DNA from: Bacteroidota bacterium
GTDB taxonomy: Bacteria > Bacteroidota > Bacteroidia > Chitinophagales > Chitinophagaceae
NCBI GenBank assembly: GCA_947452905.1
Contig: CANGEP010000001.1
Location: 186,001 to 250,000 of the forward strand
Length of the DNA: 64,000 bases
Reading direction: 5' to 3'
In this document: in pieces, positions 42,904 through 51,818 of the stretch
How positions within the stretch are numbered: position 1 is the first letter of the stretch
Layout: each line of letters begins with the position of its first letter
Made by a program: the position numbers and the translations under genes
Notes under the pieces: generated by a model
Seen by the model: the letters and a program-made list of their open reading frames with translations, nothing else
Database searches by the model: none
What the model was told of the DNA's origin: nothing

Positions 42904-44673
42904 TTACATTTGTTCTGGCACTTCGATACCCAAGGCGCTCATTGCTTTTTGTAAAGTAGCAGCAGTTAAAATAGCTAGTTTAATTCTAGTACTTTTCTTA
43001 GCATCGTTTTCGGCATTTGCAATAGAATGTTCTGCATAAAAACTATTAAATAGTTTAGCCAAATTAAAAGTATATATCGCCAATTTTGATGGGTCTAAAC
43101 TATCTGCTGCTTCATTGATTACTGCAGGAAAATTGGAAAGTTCAATGGCAACTTCTTTTTCGAGTGGTAATAATTCGTTTTCTGTAATATTTGTATCAGT
43201 GCCTGTTTTTCTTAAGATGCTTTTTATGCGTGCATGCGTATATTGAATAAAAGGACCAGTAAAACCATGAAAATCGATACTCTCTTCTGGATTAAATATC
43301 ATTTTCTTTTTAGGGTCAACTCTTAGTAAGAAAAATTTAAGGGCACCTAATCCAATGGTATTATAGAGTGCAGTTAACTGGTCGGTTGTAAAATCTGACA
43401 CCTTTCCTAAGGATTCTGTTTTCTCTTTAGAGATAGAAATCATTTCTTGTACTAGATCGTCGGCGTCAACCACGGTACCTTCTCTGCTTTTCATTTTGCC
43501 TGTAGGTAATTCTACCATACCATAACTTAAATGATATATACCATCCGCTGCAGGTAATTGTAGTTTTTGACAAATTAATTTAAGCACTTTAAAATGATAA
43601 TTCTGTTCGTCACCCACTACATAAATGCTAGCATCAGTGTCAAACTCTTTTTGTTTTACTTCGGCTAAGCCAATGTCTTGAGTGATATAAACTGATGTGC
43701 CATCTTTGCGACGTACAATTTTTTCATCTAATCCATCTGCTGTCAAATCAATCCAAACCGATCCATCTTCTTTTTGGTAAAATACTTTTTTTGAAATTCC
43801 TTGTTCTACTAATTCTTTTCCTAATAAATAAGTATTGCTTTCGTAGTAGGTTTTTGCAAAATCAGATCCAATTTTTTTATAGGTTGTATCAAAGCCTTCA
43901 TAAACCCAGCCATTCATTCTTTTCCATAAATCAATAGTAGCTTCATCTCCTTGTTCCCACTTAAGTAGCATCTCTTGTGCTCCTTTTTGAATAGGAGCTT
44001 CTTTTTCTGCTAATTCCTGGGTCATTCCTCCAGTGACTAGTTCAGCAACCTGCGCTTTATAGGCGTCATTGTATTTAACATAATAGTCACCTACAAAATG
44101 ATCTCCTTTTTGTTGAGTGTCGACAGGGGTAGCGCCTTTAGCAAATAATTGCCAAGCAATCATACTTTTACAAATATGAATACCACGATCATTCACAATA
44201 CAGGTTTTAATTACATCATGCCCTTGCAACTTTAAAATTTCAGCGATACTCCAACCTAAAAAATTATTTCTTAAATGACCTAGGTGTAAAGGTTTATTTG
44301 TATTAGGTGAGGAATACTCTACCATAATTTTTTTAGGATGTTCATGTTTAGGCAGTAAATTTTCTGCCTTCGCATTTTTAATATAATCCAGCCAATAATT
44401 ATTACTGATAGTGAAATTTAAAAACCCTTTTACAATATTAAATTGAGTGAGTTCTTTGGGCATAGCTAATAGCATTGCAGCACCTAATTCATTTCCTAAT
44501 ACATCGGGGCTCTTTCCTAATTGTTTCACAAAAGCAAAAAGCACAATGGTGTAATCACCTTCAATTTCTGGTTTAGTTGCATTTACTAATACTTGTTCGG
44601 GATTAATAGTTGCTCCGTATAATTGATGCAAACAGTTTGCTGCAGTTGTCTTTAAATTAGTTATCAAATTCAT
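42904..44673 (-). CDS. argS: Arginyl-tRNA synthetase
   Basis: 589 residues. The N-terminal Add1 domain comes first, then the HIGH-type motif SSPNTNKPLHLGHLRNNFLG, the KMSK-region motif LPTGKMKSREGTVVDADDL, and the anticodon-binding ALDH-like C-domain ending IEVPEQM. It charges tRNA-Arg. It is divergent from gtrA, with back-to-back -7 boxes in the 54-base gap. Confidence 0.95.
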   Translation of the reverse strand: MNLITNLKTTAANCLHQLYGATINPEQVLVNATKPEIEGDYTIVLFAFVKQLGKSPDVLGNELGAAMLLAMPKELTQFNIVKGFLNFTISNNYWLDYIKNAKAENLLPKHEHPKKIMVEYSSPNTNKPLHLGHLRNNFLGWSIAEILKLQGHDVIKTCIVNDRGIHICKSMIAWQLFAKGATPVDTQQKGDHFVGDYYVKYNDAYKAQVAELVTGGMTQELAEKEAPIQKGAQEMLLKWEQGDEATIDLWKRMNGWVYEGFDTTYKKIGSDFAKTYYESNTYLLGKELVEQGISKKVFYQKEDGSVWIDLTADGLDEKIVRRKDGTSVYITQDIGLAEVKQKEFDTDASIYVVGDEQNYHFKVLKLICQKLQLPAADGIYHLSYGMVELPTGKMKSREGTVVDADDLVQEMISISKEKTESLGKVSDFTTDQLTALYNTIGLGALKFFLLRVDPKKKMIFNPEESIDFHGFTGPFIQYTHARIKSILRKTGTDTNITENELLPLEKEVAIELSNFPAVINEAADSLDPSKLAIYTFNLAKLFNSFYAEHSIANAENDAKKSTRIKLAILTAATLQKAMSALGIEVPEQM

Positions 44674-44692
44674 AAAATAGGATTGCCGTCTG

Positions 44693-44700
44693 CAAAAGTA
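44693..44700 (-). promoter_or_regulatory. -7 element of argS promoter
   Basis: TACTTTTG on the minus strand, followed by CA, ending 19 bases before the argS ATG. Confidence 0.5.
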
Positions 44701-44712
44701 ATTAATAAAGAT

Positions 44713-44720
44713 TACCTTTG
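44713..44720 (+). promoter_or_regulatory. -7 element of gtrA promoter
   Basis: TACCTTTG matches TAnnTTTG and ends seven bases before the ATG at 44728; the mRNA would have almost no leader. Confidence 0.5.
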
Positions 44721-44727
44721 AACATCC

Positions 44728-45225
44728 ATGCTAAAACTGCACGATTTTATTAGTAAGCTTATCTTAGACCTTATTGATTGGGTCTATCCTGTTTTTAAGA
44801 AATTAATGCCCCTTAAAACCTTTCGTTATGCCGCCTGTGGTGGTGCCAATACGGTGTTAGATATCTTATTATTCTTTGTTTCCTATAATTATTTCTTTCA
44901 TAAAAAAATGGTATTAATTGGGGAGAGCTTCACCATTAGTCCACATATAGCCTCCTTTATAGTAAGTTTTTGCATTACTTTCCCATTAGGGTTTTACCTA
45001 AGTAGATATGTGGTTTTCCAAGAGACAAGTGTAAAGAAGTCGGAGCAACTCTATAAATACTTTTTTGTGGTTTTAGGCTGTATCATACTCAACTATGGTT
45101 TTTTGAAGCTTTTTGTAGATCGTTTTGGATGGTATCCAACCCTTGCTAAGATAGTTACTACCTTTTTTGTGGTCATTTTTAGTTATACCAGTCAAAAAAA
45201 CTTCACTTTCAAAGCCTCCACTTAA
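44728..45225 (+). CDS. GtrA-family membrane protein
   Basis: 165 residues with four membrane segments. FRYAACGGANTVLDILLFF and the CITFPLGFYLSRYVVF turn are GtrA hallmarks. GtrA proteins help move lipid-linked sugars across the inner membrane for surface glycan modification. No glycosyltransferase is adjacent. The start is set by the -7 box seven bases upstream. Confidence 0.84.
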   Translation: MLKLHDFISKLILDLIDWVYPVFKKLMPLKTFRYAACGGANTVLDILLFFVSYNYFFHKKMVLIGESFTISPHIASFIVSFCITFPLGFYLSRYVVFQETSVKKSEQLYKYFFVVLGCIILNYGFLKLFVDRFGWYPTLAKIVTTFFVVIFSYTSQKNFTFKAST

Positions 45226-45299
45226 GCCCTTTTACTGCCTTTTTGTGCTTTATTTAGGCTTATATATGCCAATTATGGCCCCCTTGTCTCTTAATAATC

Positions 45300-45313
45300 T
45301 GTCATTTATGACA
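45300..45313. promoter_or_regulatory. Perfect inverted repeat upstream of dnaK (candidate operator or activator site)
   Basis: TGTCAT-TT-ATGACA, a perfect 6-2-6 inverted repeat, lies 20 bases upstream of the -24/-12 element. The inner 12 bases recur exactly at 50989-51000. Confidence 0.55.
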
Positions 45314-45333
45314 AAATTTCACCTACTCCTGCT

Positions 45334-45348
45334 TGGCATAATCCTTGC
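45334..45348 (+). promoter_or_regulatory. -24/-12 (sigma-54-type) promoter of dnaK
   Basis: TGGCATAATCCTTGC fits TGGCAY-N5-TTGC, with GG and GC separated by exactly 10 bases. A transcript would start near 45360, about 26 bases before the ATG. No TAnnTTTG box is seen in this gap. Confidence 0.6.
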
Positions 45349-45385
45349 CTTGTATTAGATAATTAATCATTGAAAATCAATCATT

Positions 45386-47290
45386 ATGGCAAAAATAATA
45401 GGAATTGACTTAGGTACAACCAATAGTTGTGTATCAGTTATGGAAGGTGGCGAACCTGTAGTAATCGCCAATGATGAGGGTAGAAGAACCACCCCATCGG
45501 TAGTAGCGTTTTTAAAGAATGGTGAGCGAAAAGTAGGTGATCCTGCTAAACGTCAAGCTATAACAAACCCTCAAAACACTATTTCGAGTGTTAAGCGTTT
45601 TATGGGCCGTCGTTTTAACGAGGTTACTAGTGAGTTAAGCCATGCAAGCTATAAAGTTGTGCAAGGTGATAACGATACAGTGCGTGTTGCTATCGATGAT
45701 CGTATGTATACTCCTCAAGAAATCTCTGCTATGGTACTTCAAAAAATGAAGAAAACAGCTGAAGATTATTTAGGTCAAGAAGTAACAGAAGCAGTTATTA
45801 CTGTTCCTGCTTATTTTAATGATGCTCAAAGACAAGCAACAAAAGAAGCTGGGGAAATTGCTGGCTTAAATGTGCGCAGAATTGTGAACGAACCTACTGC
45901 AGCTGCTTTGGCTTATGGATTAGATAAAAAGAATGTAGAACAAAAGATAGCTGTATTTGATTTAGGCGGTGGAACTTTTGATATTTCGATCTTGGATTTA
46001 GGGGATGGTGTATTTGAAGTAAAGTCTACTAATGGTGACACACACTTAGGAGGAGATGATTTTGATAAAGTAATCATGGACTTTTTAGCAGATGAATTTA
46101 AAAATCAAGAAGCAATAGATTTAAGAAAAGATCCAATGGCTTTACAACGCTTAAAAGAAGCTGCAGAAAAAGCAAAAGTAGAATTAAGTTCTTCTTCCGA
46201 AACTGAAATTAACTTGCCTTATATTACTGCAGTGGATGGTGTGCCAAAGCATTTAGTTGTAAAATTAACAAGAGCAAAGTTTGAATCTTTAGCAGATAGT
46301 TTATTTGAGAGATGTTTAAAACCTTGTGAAGCTGCCTTAAAAGACGCGGGTTACTCTACTTCTCAAATTGATGAAGTAATATTAGTAGGAGGATCTTCAA
46401 GAATTCCAAAAGTGCAAGAAATTGTTGAGAAATTCTTTGGGAAAAAACCTAACCGTTCCGTTAACCCTGATGAAGTGGTAGCGATTGGTGCGGGTATTCA
46501 AGGTGCAGTTTTAACAGGGGATGTGAAAGATGTATTGTTATTAGATGTTACGCCTTTAAACTTAGGAATTGAAACAATGGGTGGGGTTATGACAACAATG
46601 ATTGCTTCTAACACAACTATTCCTACTAAGAAAACAGAAGTATATTCTACTGCCAGTGATAATCAACCTGGTGTTCAAATTCATGTATTACAAGGTGAGC
46701 GTCCAATGGCTTCTCAAAATAAAAGCTTGGGAATGTTTAACTTGGATGGCATACCACCAGCACCAAGAGGTGTACCTCAGATTGAAGTAACTTTTGATAT
46801 TGATGCTAATGGAATTTTAAATGTGAGCGCAAAAGATAAAGGAACAGGAAAAGAGCAAAAAATCAGAATTGAAGCGGGTAGTGGTTTAAGCAAGGAAGAA
46901 ATTGAAAAAATGAAAGCCGAAGCAAAAGCTAACGAAGCCTCTGATAAAATAGAAAGAGAAAAAGTTGAAAAATTAAATCAAGCAGATAGTTTAATATTCC
47001 AAACTGAAAAGCAGTTAAAAGAGTTTGGAGATAAAATTCCTGCAGATAAAAAAGCACCTATTGAAACTGCTTTAGCTACTTTAAAAGTGGCACATCAGTC
47101 ACAAGATATCGCTCAAGTTGATTCAGCTTTAGAAGCTATGAATACTGCTTGGACAGCTGCTAGTGAAGATATTTACAAGGCTCAACAAGCGGGTGCTGAT
47201 CAAGCAGCTGCACCAGGTGCAGAAGCGGGAGCCAATGGCGGTGCTAGTAATGATACAGTTGAAGATGCTCAGTTTGAAGAAGTGAAATAA
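45386..47290 (+). CDS. dnaK: Molecular chaperone DnaK (Hsp70)
   Basis: 634 residues. The ATPase domain has [54 protein letters not shown] and [13 protein letters not shown]; the linker [16 protein letters not shown] leads to the substrate domain and a lid, with the C-terminal EEVK. It refolds proteins with DnaJ and GrpE, which are not in the window. It is single, with its own terminator and an unusual upstream region: a -24/-12 promoter and an inverted repeat. Confidence 0.97.
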   Translation: MAKIIGIDLGTTNSCVSVMEGGEPVVIANDEGRRTTPSVVAFLKNGERKVGDPAKRQAITNPQNTISSVKRFMGRRFNEVTSELSHASYKVVQGDNDTVRVAIDDRMYTPQEISAMVLQKMKKTAEDYLGQEVTEAVITVPAYFNDAQRQATKEAGEIAGLNVRRIVNEPTAAALAYGLDKKNVEQKIAVFDLGGGTFDISILDLGDGVFEVKSTNGDTHLGGDDFDKVIMDFLADEFKNQEAIDLRKDPMALQRLKEAAEKAKVELSSSSETEINLPYITAVDGVPKHLVVKLTRAKFESLADSLFERCLKPCEAALKDAGYSTSQIDEVILVGGSSRIPKVQEIVEKFFGKKPNRSVNPDEVVAIGAGIQGAVLTGDVKDVLLLDVTPLNLGIETMGGVMTTMIASNTTIPTKKTEVYSTASDNQPGVQIHVLQGERPMASQNKSLGMFNLDGIPPAPRGVPQIEVTFDIDANGILNVSAKDKGTGKEQKIRIEAGSGLSKEEIEKMKAEAKANEASDKIEREKVEKLNQADSLIFQTEKQLKEFGDKIPADKKAPIETALATLKVAHQSQDIAQVDSALEAMNTAWTAASEDIYKAQQAGADQAAAPGAEAGANGGASNDTVEDAQFEEVK

Positions 47291-47330
47291 TTCCATAAAA
47301 AGGAAGGTTTACTTTGTTTCATGAATAGAA

Positions 47331-47361
47331 AAGTCCTACAAGAAATTGTAGGACTTTTTTT
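47331..47361 (+). terminator. Intrinsic terminator of dnaK
   Basis: 11-bp stem AAGTCCTACAA (47331-47341), GAAA tetraloop, TTGTAGGACTT (47346-47356), then T to 47361. Confidence 0.93.
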
Positions 47362-47405
47362 ATATATTTAGATACTATAATTAATGATGGCATAAATCTG
47401 TACCT

Positions 47406-50400
47406 ATGAAAAATTTGCAATTCACTATTTTGGGTATCCTCTTATTTGTAACCCATCTTAATGCACAGGTTTCTAAAGCGCCTGCCTATCCATTAATTGC
47501 CCATAGTCCTTATTTTAGTATTTGGTCTTTCGAAGATACTTTGTCATCTGCTAACACAAAGCATTGGACTGGAGCAGAACAAGATTTGCAAGGTTTAGTT
47601 TCTGTTGATGGTGTACAATATCGTATTTTGGGAAAACCTTCTGCTACTGACATGGTTCAAACAGCAGTTCAAATAAGTAGAGAAATGAACGCTACACAAA
47701 CTTTATATAAGTTTATATGTGGTGGTGTGGATGTCGATCTTGTATTTACTTCTCCTTTGCTTATTGCCGATCTTAAAATATTATCAAGACCAATAAGTTA
47801 TATCTCTTTAAAAGCAAGTTCTAATGATACCAAAACCCATAAAGTTAGATTTAATTTAAGCAGTTCTTCCTTATTTGTTGTCAATGCTAAAGACCAAAAA
47901 GTAGAGACAAGAAAATACAACTATGAAGGATTAACTATTTTAAAAGCGGGTACAGTGGAACAACCTATTTTAAAAAAATCGGGGGATGATCTAAGAGTGG
48001 ATTGGGGCTATGGTTATATGGCAGCTAATTCTAAAGAGGCTACTCAGGCCATTTTAAATTTACCCGGTAACGAAAACAACTTTCAGTTAGTGACCTTATT
48101 TAATGAAGAGCAAGTAAGTGCCGAGGGAAAAGAACATATAATGATGATGGGGTATGATCAGTTATATGAAGTTCAATATTTTAAAGAAAATTTAAAGCCT
48201 TGGTGGAAATTAGAGCCAGGTATAACTATCGAAAAATTACTGAAAAGAGCACAAGACGAATACGAGACTGTAATTGAAAAGTGTGGTCGATTTAATAATA
48301 AAATATGGATTGATGCGCTTACTGCTGGAGGTGAAAAATATGCATCACTTTGTGTGATGGCTTATCGTCAATCTGTTGCAGCACATAGTTTAGTAAAGAG
48401 CACGCAAAATGGTGATTTATTATTTTTATCTAAAGAAAATTATAGCAATGGTAGTATTAATACAGTCGACGTAACGTATCCTTCGGCACCTTTATTTTTA
48501 ACTTATAATACTGAGTTAATGAAAGGTATGCTTAACGGTATCTTTTATTTTAGTGAAAAAAGTGGATTGTATGATCGAAATTATGCTGCGCATGATTTAG
48601 GTACTTATCCAATAGCTAATGGACAAACCTATCCAGAAGGCATGCCTGTTGAAGAGTCGGGTAATATGATCATTTTAGCGGGTGCCATTTGTAAAGTAGA
48701 AGGAAATGGCGCTTATGCAAAAAAACATTGGGAGAGTTTGTCTACCTGGGTTCAGTTTTTAGAAAAAGAAGGGCTCGATCCTGCCAATCAATTATGTACC
48801 GACGATTTTGCTGGACATTTAGCTCGAAATGCAAATTTAGCAGTTAAGGCAATAGTGGGTATTAAAGCTTATGCAATGATGGCAGAGATGATAGGTAAAA
48901 AAGAGCTTGCGCTAAAGTATAATACCATTGCCATGGATTATGCAAAAAAATGGCAAGCATTAGCCGATGCAGGAGATCATTATGGTTTAACTTATAATGA
49001 TAAAAATACATGGTCACAAAAGTATAATTTAGTTTGGGATAAAATTTTAGGTTTTCATTTATTTCCACAGTCGGTTTACAATAAAGAAGTGGCTTATTAT
49101 TTAACGAAACAAAATACTTATGGATTGCCTTTAGATAATCGTAAAACTTATACTAAATCGGATTGGATCATGTGGACAGCCACATTAGCATCCACTACCT
49201 CTGATTTTAATGAATTAGTAAGTCCTGTATATAAATATGCAACAGAAACGCCAACAAGAGTGCCTTTAAGTGATTGGCATGAAACACTCAATGCAAAGCA
49301 AATCGGTTTTCAAGCAAGAAGTGTGGTAGGCGGTTATTTTATTAAGGTGTTGGCCGATAAATTGAACACCATTAATAGTTCTTCCATAACAGAAACTAAT
49401 TTTGGCATCCTTAATAATAAATCTGTTAGCTTATTTACCTTCAACAATAAAAAAGGCAATCAGGTAAAGATCACAAATTATGGAGGTATTGTTACTTCAT
49501 GGACTAGCGCAGATAGATTTGGCAATAATGCTTCTATTTTAGTAGGCTTTGATGATTTTAATAATTATTTACAAAGCCCCCCTTATTTTGGAGCATTAAT
49601 TGGAAGATATGGCAACCGAATTGCAAAAGGTAAATTTACTATAGAAGGTAAAACTTATTCATTGGCAACTAATAATGCAGCCAATCATTTACATGGAGGT
49701 ATAAAAGGATTTGATAAAGTTTTATGGGAGCCTACTATTGTTAATGATTCTAGTTTGCAATTAACATATGTAAGTAAAGATGGAGAAGAAGGTTACCCTG
49801 GTAACTTAACCGTAAAAGTACTCTACACTTTTACCAACGAGGATGAATTATTAATTGAGTATAATGCGATTACCGACAAAGCCACTCCGGTTAATTTAAC
49901 CAATCATAATTATTATAATTTAACCGGGGACGTTAATAATACAATATTAGAACATCAATTACAGATTGACGCCAATGCCTATACACCAGTAGATGCGGAT
50001 TTAATTCCTACGGGAGAATTAAAATCGGTACTAAATTCACCCTTTGATTTCTTAAGACCTCGTGCTATAGGGGAGAGGATTGAAAAGGTGACTGGAGGGT
50101 ATGATCATAATTGGGTGCTTTCCAAAAAAGCAAAGGATTTAACAGTTGTAGCTAATTTATATGATCCAGCTTCGGGGCGAAACTTACAAGTAAGTACTAC
50201 AGAGATTGGATTACAGTTTTATGCCGGTAATTTTTTAGACGGTCAATTTGTTAATCATGATGGCAAAAAGATACAATTGCGTACGGCTCTTTGTTTAGAG
50301 ACGCAACATTTCCCTGATTCTCCCAATCAGCCCAATTTCCCTTCTACCATCTTAAAACCTGGTCAAAAATATCATACTGTTACAAAATATAAGTTGACGG

Positions 50401-50408
50401 TGAGATAA
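47406..50408 (+). CDS. Secreted fusion: GtaA-like (DUF5127/DUF4965/DUF1793) region plus aldose 1-epimerase
   Basis: 1000 residues in one open frame. A signal peptide (residues 1-20, ending LNAQ) is followed by a GtaA-like region to about residue 645: DUF5127-like beta part, then a six-hairpin helical part with DVTYPSAPLFLTYN, HDLGTYPIANGQTYPEGMPVEESGNM and VPLSDWHET. After a short Ser-rich linker comes a complete GalM domain (about 660-1000): NHLHGG (His761, His763), NHNYYNL (His834), YDHNW (Asp900) and CLETQHFPDSPN (Glu965). GalM interconverts sugar anomers. The fusion hints that the first domain releases a sugar; its annotation as glutaminase may be wrong here. It follows the dnaK terminator. 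Confidence 0.88.
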   Translation: MKNLQFTILGILLFVTHLNAQVSKAPAYPLIAHSPYFSIWSFEDTLSSANTKHWTGAEQDLQGLVSVDGVQYRILGKPSATDMVQTAVQISREMNATQTLYKFICGGVDVDLVFTSPLLIADLKILSRPISYISLKASSNDTKTHKVRFNLSSSSLFVVNAKDQKVETRKYNYEGLTILKAGTVEQPILKKSGDDLRVDWGYGYMAANSKEATQAILNLPGNENNFQLVTLFNEEQVSAEGKEHIMMMGYDQLYEVQYFKENLKPWWKLEPGITIEKLLKRAQDEYETVIEKCGRFNNKIWIDALTAGGEKYASLCVMAYRQSVAAHSLVKSTQNGDLLFLSKENYSNGSINTVDVTYPSAPLFLTYNTELMKGMLNGIFYFSEKSGLYDRNYAAHDLGTYPIANGQTYPEGMPVEESGNMIILAGAICKVEGNGAYAKKHWESLSTWVQFLEKEGLDPANQLCTDDFAGHLARNANLAVKAIVGIKAYAMMAEMIGKKELALKYNTIAMDYAKKWQALADAGDHYGLTYNDKNTWSQKYNLVWDKILGFHLFPQSVYNKEVAYYLTKQNTYGLPLDNRKTYTKSDWIMWTATLASTTSDFNELVSPVYKYATETPTRVPLSDWHETLNAKQIGFQARSVVGGYFIKVLADKLNTINSSSITETNFGILNNKSVSLFTFNNKKGNQVKITNYGGIVTSWTSADRFGNNASILVGFDDFNNYLQSPPYFGALIGRYGNRIAKGKFTIEGKTYSLATNNAANHLHGGIKGFDKVLWEPTIVNDSSLQLTYVSKDGEEGYPGNLTVKVLYTFTNEDELLIEYNAITDKATPVNLTNHNYYNLTGDVNNTILEHQLQIDANAYTPVDADLIPTGELKSVLNSPFDFLRPRAIGERIEKVTGGYDHNWVLSKKAKDLTVVANLYDPASGRNLQVSTTEIGLQFYAGNFLDGQFVNHDGKKIQLRTALCLETQHFPDSPNQPNFPSTILKPGQKYHTVTKYKLTVR

Positions 50409-50421
50409 AGTATTAATGTTG

Positions 50422-50429
50422 TACTTTCG
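50422..50429 (+). promoter_or_regulatory. -7 element of the J-KTSC gene
   Basis: TACTTTCG followed by CAG, 19 bases before ATG 50449. It lies just after the in-frame ATG at 50416, arguing against that start. Confidence 0.4.
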
Positions 50430-50448
50430 CAGCTTATTAATAATTTGT

Positions 50449-50898
50449 ATGAAGCGAATCGAGCGCCATAGAGCCATTTTAGGAGTAGATGATAAAGCCA
50501 CATTAACAGATCTTAAAAAATTGTATCGTAAAATTATGATGCAATGGCATCCTGATAAATTCGAGCATGACGAAACAGCCAAAAAAGAAGCAGAAGTTAA
50601 ATCTACCAAATTAATTGCTTCTTATCATTTTTTAGTGAGTGTTCATCCCGAAACACATGCGGCTAATTTTACAGAATATACAGCCACCATTTCTGAAGCA
50701 AGCATTGATGATTTTGAATTTAAATCCGAAATTTTACGTGTTGTATTTTCTGATGGTAATGAATATGAATATTATGGTGTGCCTAAAGCTATTTATGTTA
50801 AGCTTGTAAATTCTGATACGCCCGACCGTTTTGCACGCAGACATATTTATGAAAATTATTTATACAGAAGCACCAGTAAAATTGTAGGAGGAGAATAG
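50449..50898 (+). CDS. J-domain / KTSC-domain fusion protein
   Basis: About 149 residues. An N-terminal J domain (residues about 5-65) carries the HPD motif in MMQWHPDKF. The C-terminal half (DDFEFKSEILRVVFSDGNEYEYYGVPKAIYVKL) matches the KTSC domain, here without its usual Lys-Thr-Ser-Cys. J domains stimulate Hsp70 ATPase, and the dnaK gene is 3 kb upstream; the KTSC role is unknown. ATG 50449 is preferred because the promoter box lies between it and the earlier ATG. Confidence 0.75.
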   Translation: MKRIERHRAILGVDDKATLTDLKKLYRKIMMQWHPDKFEHDETAKKEAEVKSTKLIASYHFLVSVHPETHAANFTEYTATISEASIDDFEFKSEILRVVFSDGNEYEYYGVPKAIYVKLVNSDTPDRFARRHIYENYLYRSTSKIVGGE

Positions 50899-50988
50899 AA
50901 TATTTTCTTAGTTATAGTTCTCAATCTTACGAGACTATTTTCAAATTGTAATTTTTAGCATTTAGTACTAACTTGTTTTAGATAATAG

Positions 50989-51000
50989 GTCATTTATGAC
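50989..51000. promoter_or_regulatory. Second copy of the dnaK inverted-repeat core
   Basis: GTCATTTATGAC, identical to 45301-45312, about 87 bases before the ATG of the unknown gene at 51082 (about 80 bases in the dnaK case). No -24/-12 element follows here. Confidence 0.35.
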
Positions 51001-51081
51001 ATATGAATTTTTGTTTAAGATTCATACTATTGTTGAATCATAAAATTAAACAATTTTAATAATCATTTTAAAAATAACAGT

Positions 51082-51504
51082 ATGAGTACCCTAGTTAACA
51101 ATGCGTTTGTATCAATGAATAATCTTTTAGATCAGATTTTGGAATTAATTGTAAAAAACTATGATGAAAGTAACATTGAATTTTTTGATTATTCCGAAAT
51201 ATTTAATGCATACAATAATAATCATTTAAGCAAAAAGACTATTCACAGGAAACATCTAGAAATTATTTTTGATAAATTAGAAAATGATGGTTTTATAAAA
51301 AAAGTGGGCAGTTCATTTACCATAACTTTAGAGTCAATATACTTTTTAAAACAAGGGGGATATGTTAATAGAGCAGAGAAGCAAGAGAGAGCGTCTAAAA
51401 ACTATTGTGCTATGCAAAAATTATTAACTTATGTATATTTTGCTGCAGCGCTAGCAGCCATAATTTTCTTTGGTTTTGAAATTTTCAAGTTTTTCTACAA
51501 ATAA
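51082..51504 (+). CDS. Hypothetical protein: winged-helix-like N-domain and C-terminal membrane anchor
   Basis: 140 residues, not recognised. Residues about 10-95 are helical with a likely winged-helix turn (HLEIIFDKLENDGFIKKVGSSFTITLESIYFL). Residues about 113-135 are a membrane segment (LLTYVYFAAALAAIIFFGFEIF). The protein would face the cytoplasm from a single C-terminal anchor. It lies in a pocket between the J-KTSC gene and tRNA-Leu, with AT-rich flanks and a hairpin-repeat array downstream, so it may be a recent or strain-specific gene. Upstream it has a copy of the dnaK inverted-repeat core. Confidence 0.55.
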   Translation: MSTLVNNAFVSMNNLLDQILELIVKNYDESNIEFFDYSEIFNAYNNNHLSKKTIHRKHLEIIFDKLENDGFIKKVGSSFTITLESIYFLKQGGYVNRAEKQERASKNYCAMQKLLTYVYFAAALAAIIFFGFEIFKFFYK

Positions 51505-51517
51505 GGAGAGTCAATTT

Positions 51518-51682
51518 TTGGATTGTCGGCACTCACTTCGTTCGGCCGACTTCCCAAATGGCAAATTTTCAATTCTTCCTAATTTGGATTGTCGGCACTC
51601 ACTTCGTTCGGCCGACTTCCCCTTTTTTTTCAAATTGTAAATTTTTGGATTGTCGGCACTCACTTCGTTCGGCCGACTTCCC
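51518..51682 (+). repeat. Three direct 38-bp repeats, each with an internal hairpin
   Basis: Near-identical copies at 51518-51555, 51584-51621 and 51645-51682, separated by 28 and 23 bases. Each begins TTGGATTGTCGGC and ends GGCCGACTTCCC, with the inverted pair GTCGGC/GCCGAC around a 14-base loop. Copies 1 and 3 are followed by AAATGGC. The region between the stop at 51504 and the tRNA (316 bases) holds only these repeats and two terminators. Confidence 0.85.
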
Positions 51683-51708
51683 AAATGGCGGGTTTACCCA
51701 AACCCTTT

Positions 51709-51741
51709 CAACAAAATGCTTTGCATTTTGTTGGGTTTTTT
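51709..51741 (+). terminator. Intrinsic terminator after the repeat array (plus strand)
   Basis: 11-bp stem CAACAAAATGC (51709-51719), loop TTT, GCATTTTGTTG (51723-51733), then GG and six T. Confidence 0.8.
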
Positions 51742-51784
51742 AATTCGTGAATGCTTTTTCGAGCGAGCTCGAATCGCATCCTCA

Positions 51785-51818
51785 AATTAAAAAACCCTGT
51801 CACTTTCGTGACAGGGTT
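51785..51818 (-). terminator. Intrinsic terminator of tRNA-Leu(CAA) (minus strand)
   Basis: 12-bp stem AAACCCTGTCAC, GAAA tetraloop, GTGACAGGGTTT (51814-51792 region), followed by T-run on the minus strand, directly after the tRNA 3' end. Confidence 0.9.

Noticed and set aside
42904-44673. Non-canonical KMSK motif (GKMKSREG) in ArgS as an anomaly
   Set aside because: ArgS enzymes often have degenerate KMSK motifs; this form is ordinary for the family.
51518-51682. Possible CRISPR array (three repeats with 23-28-base spacers)
   Set aside because: Only three copies, unequal spacers that share flanking sequence, spacers are AT-rich genome-like, and no cas genes are nearby.
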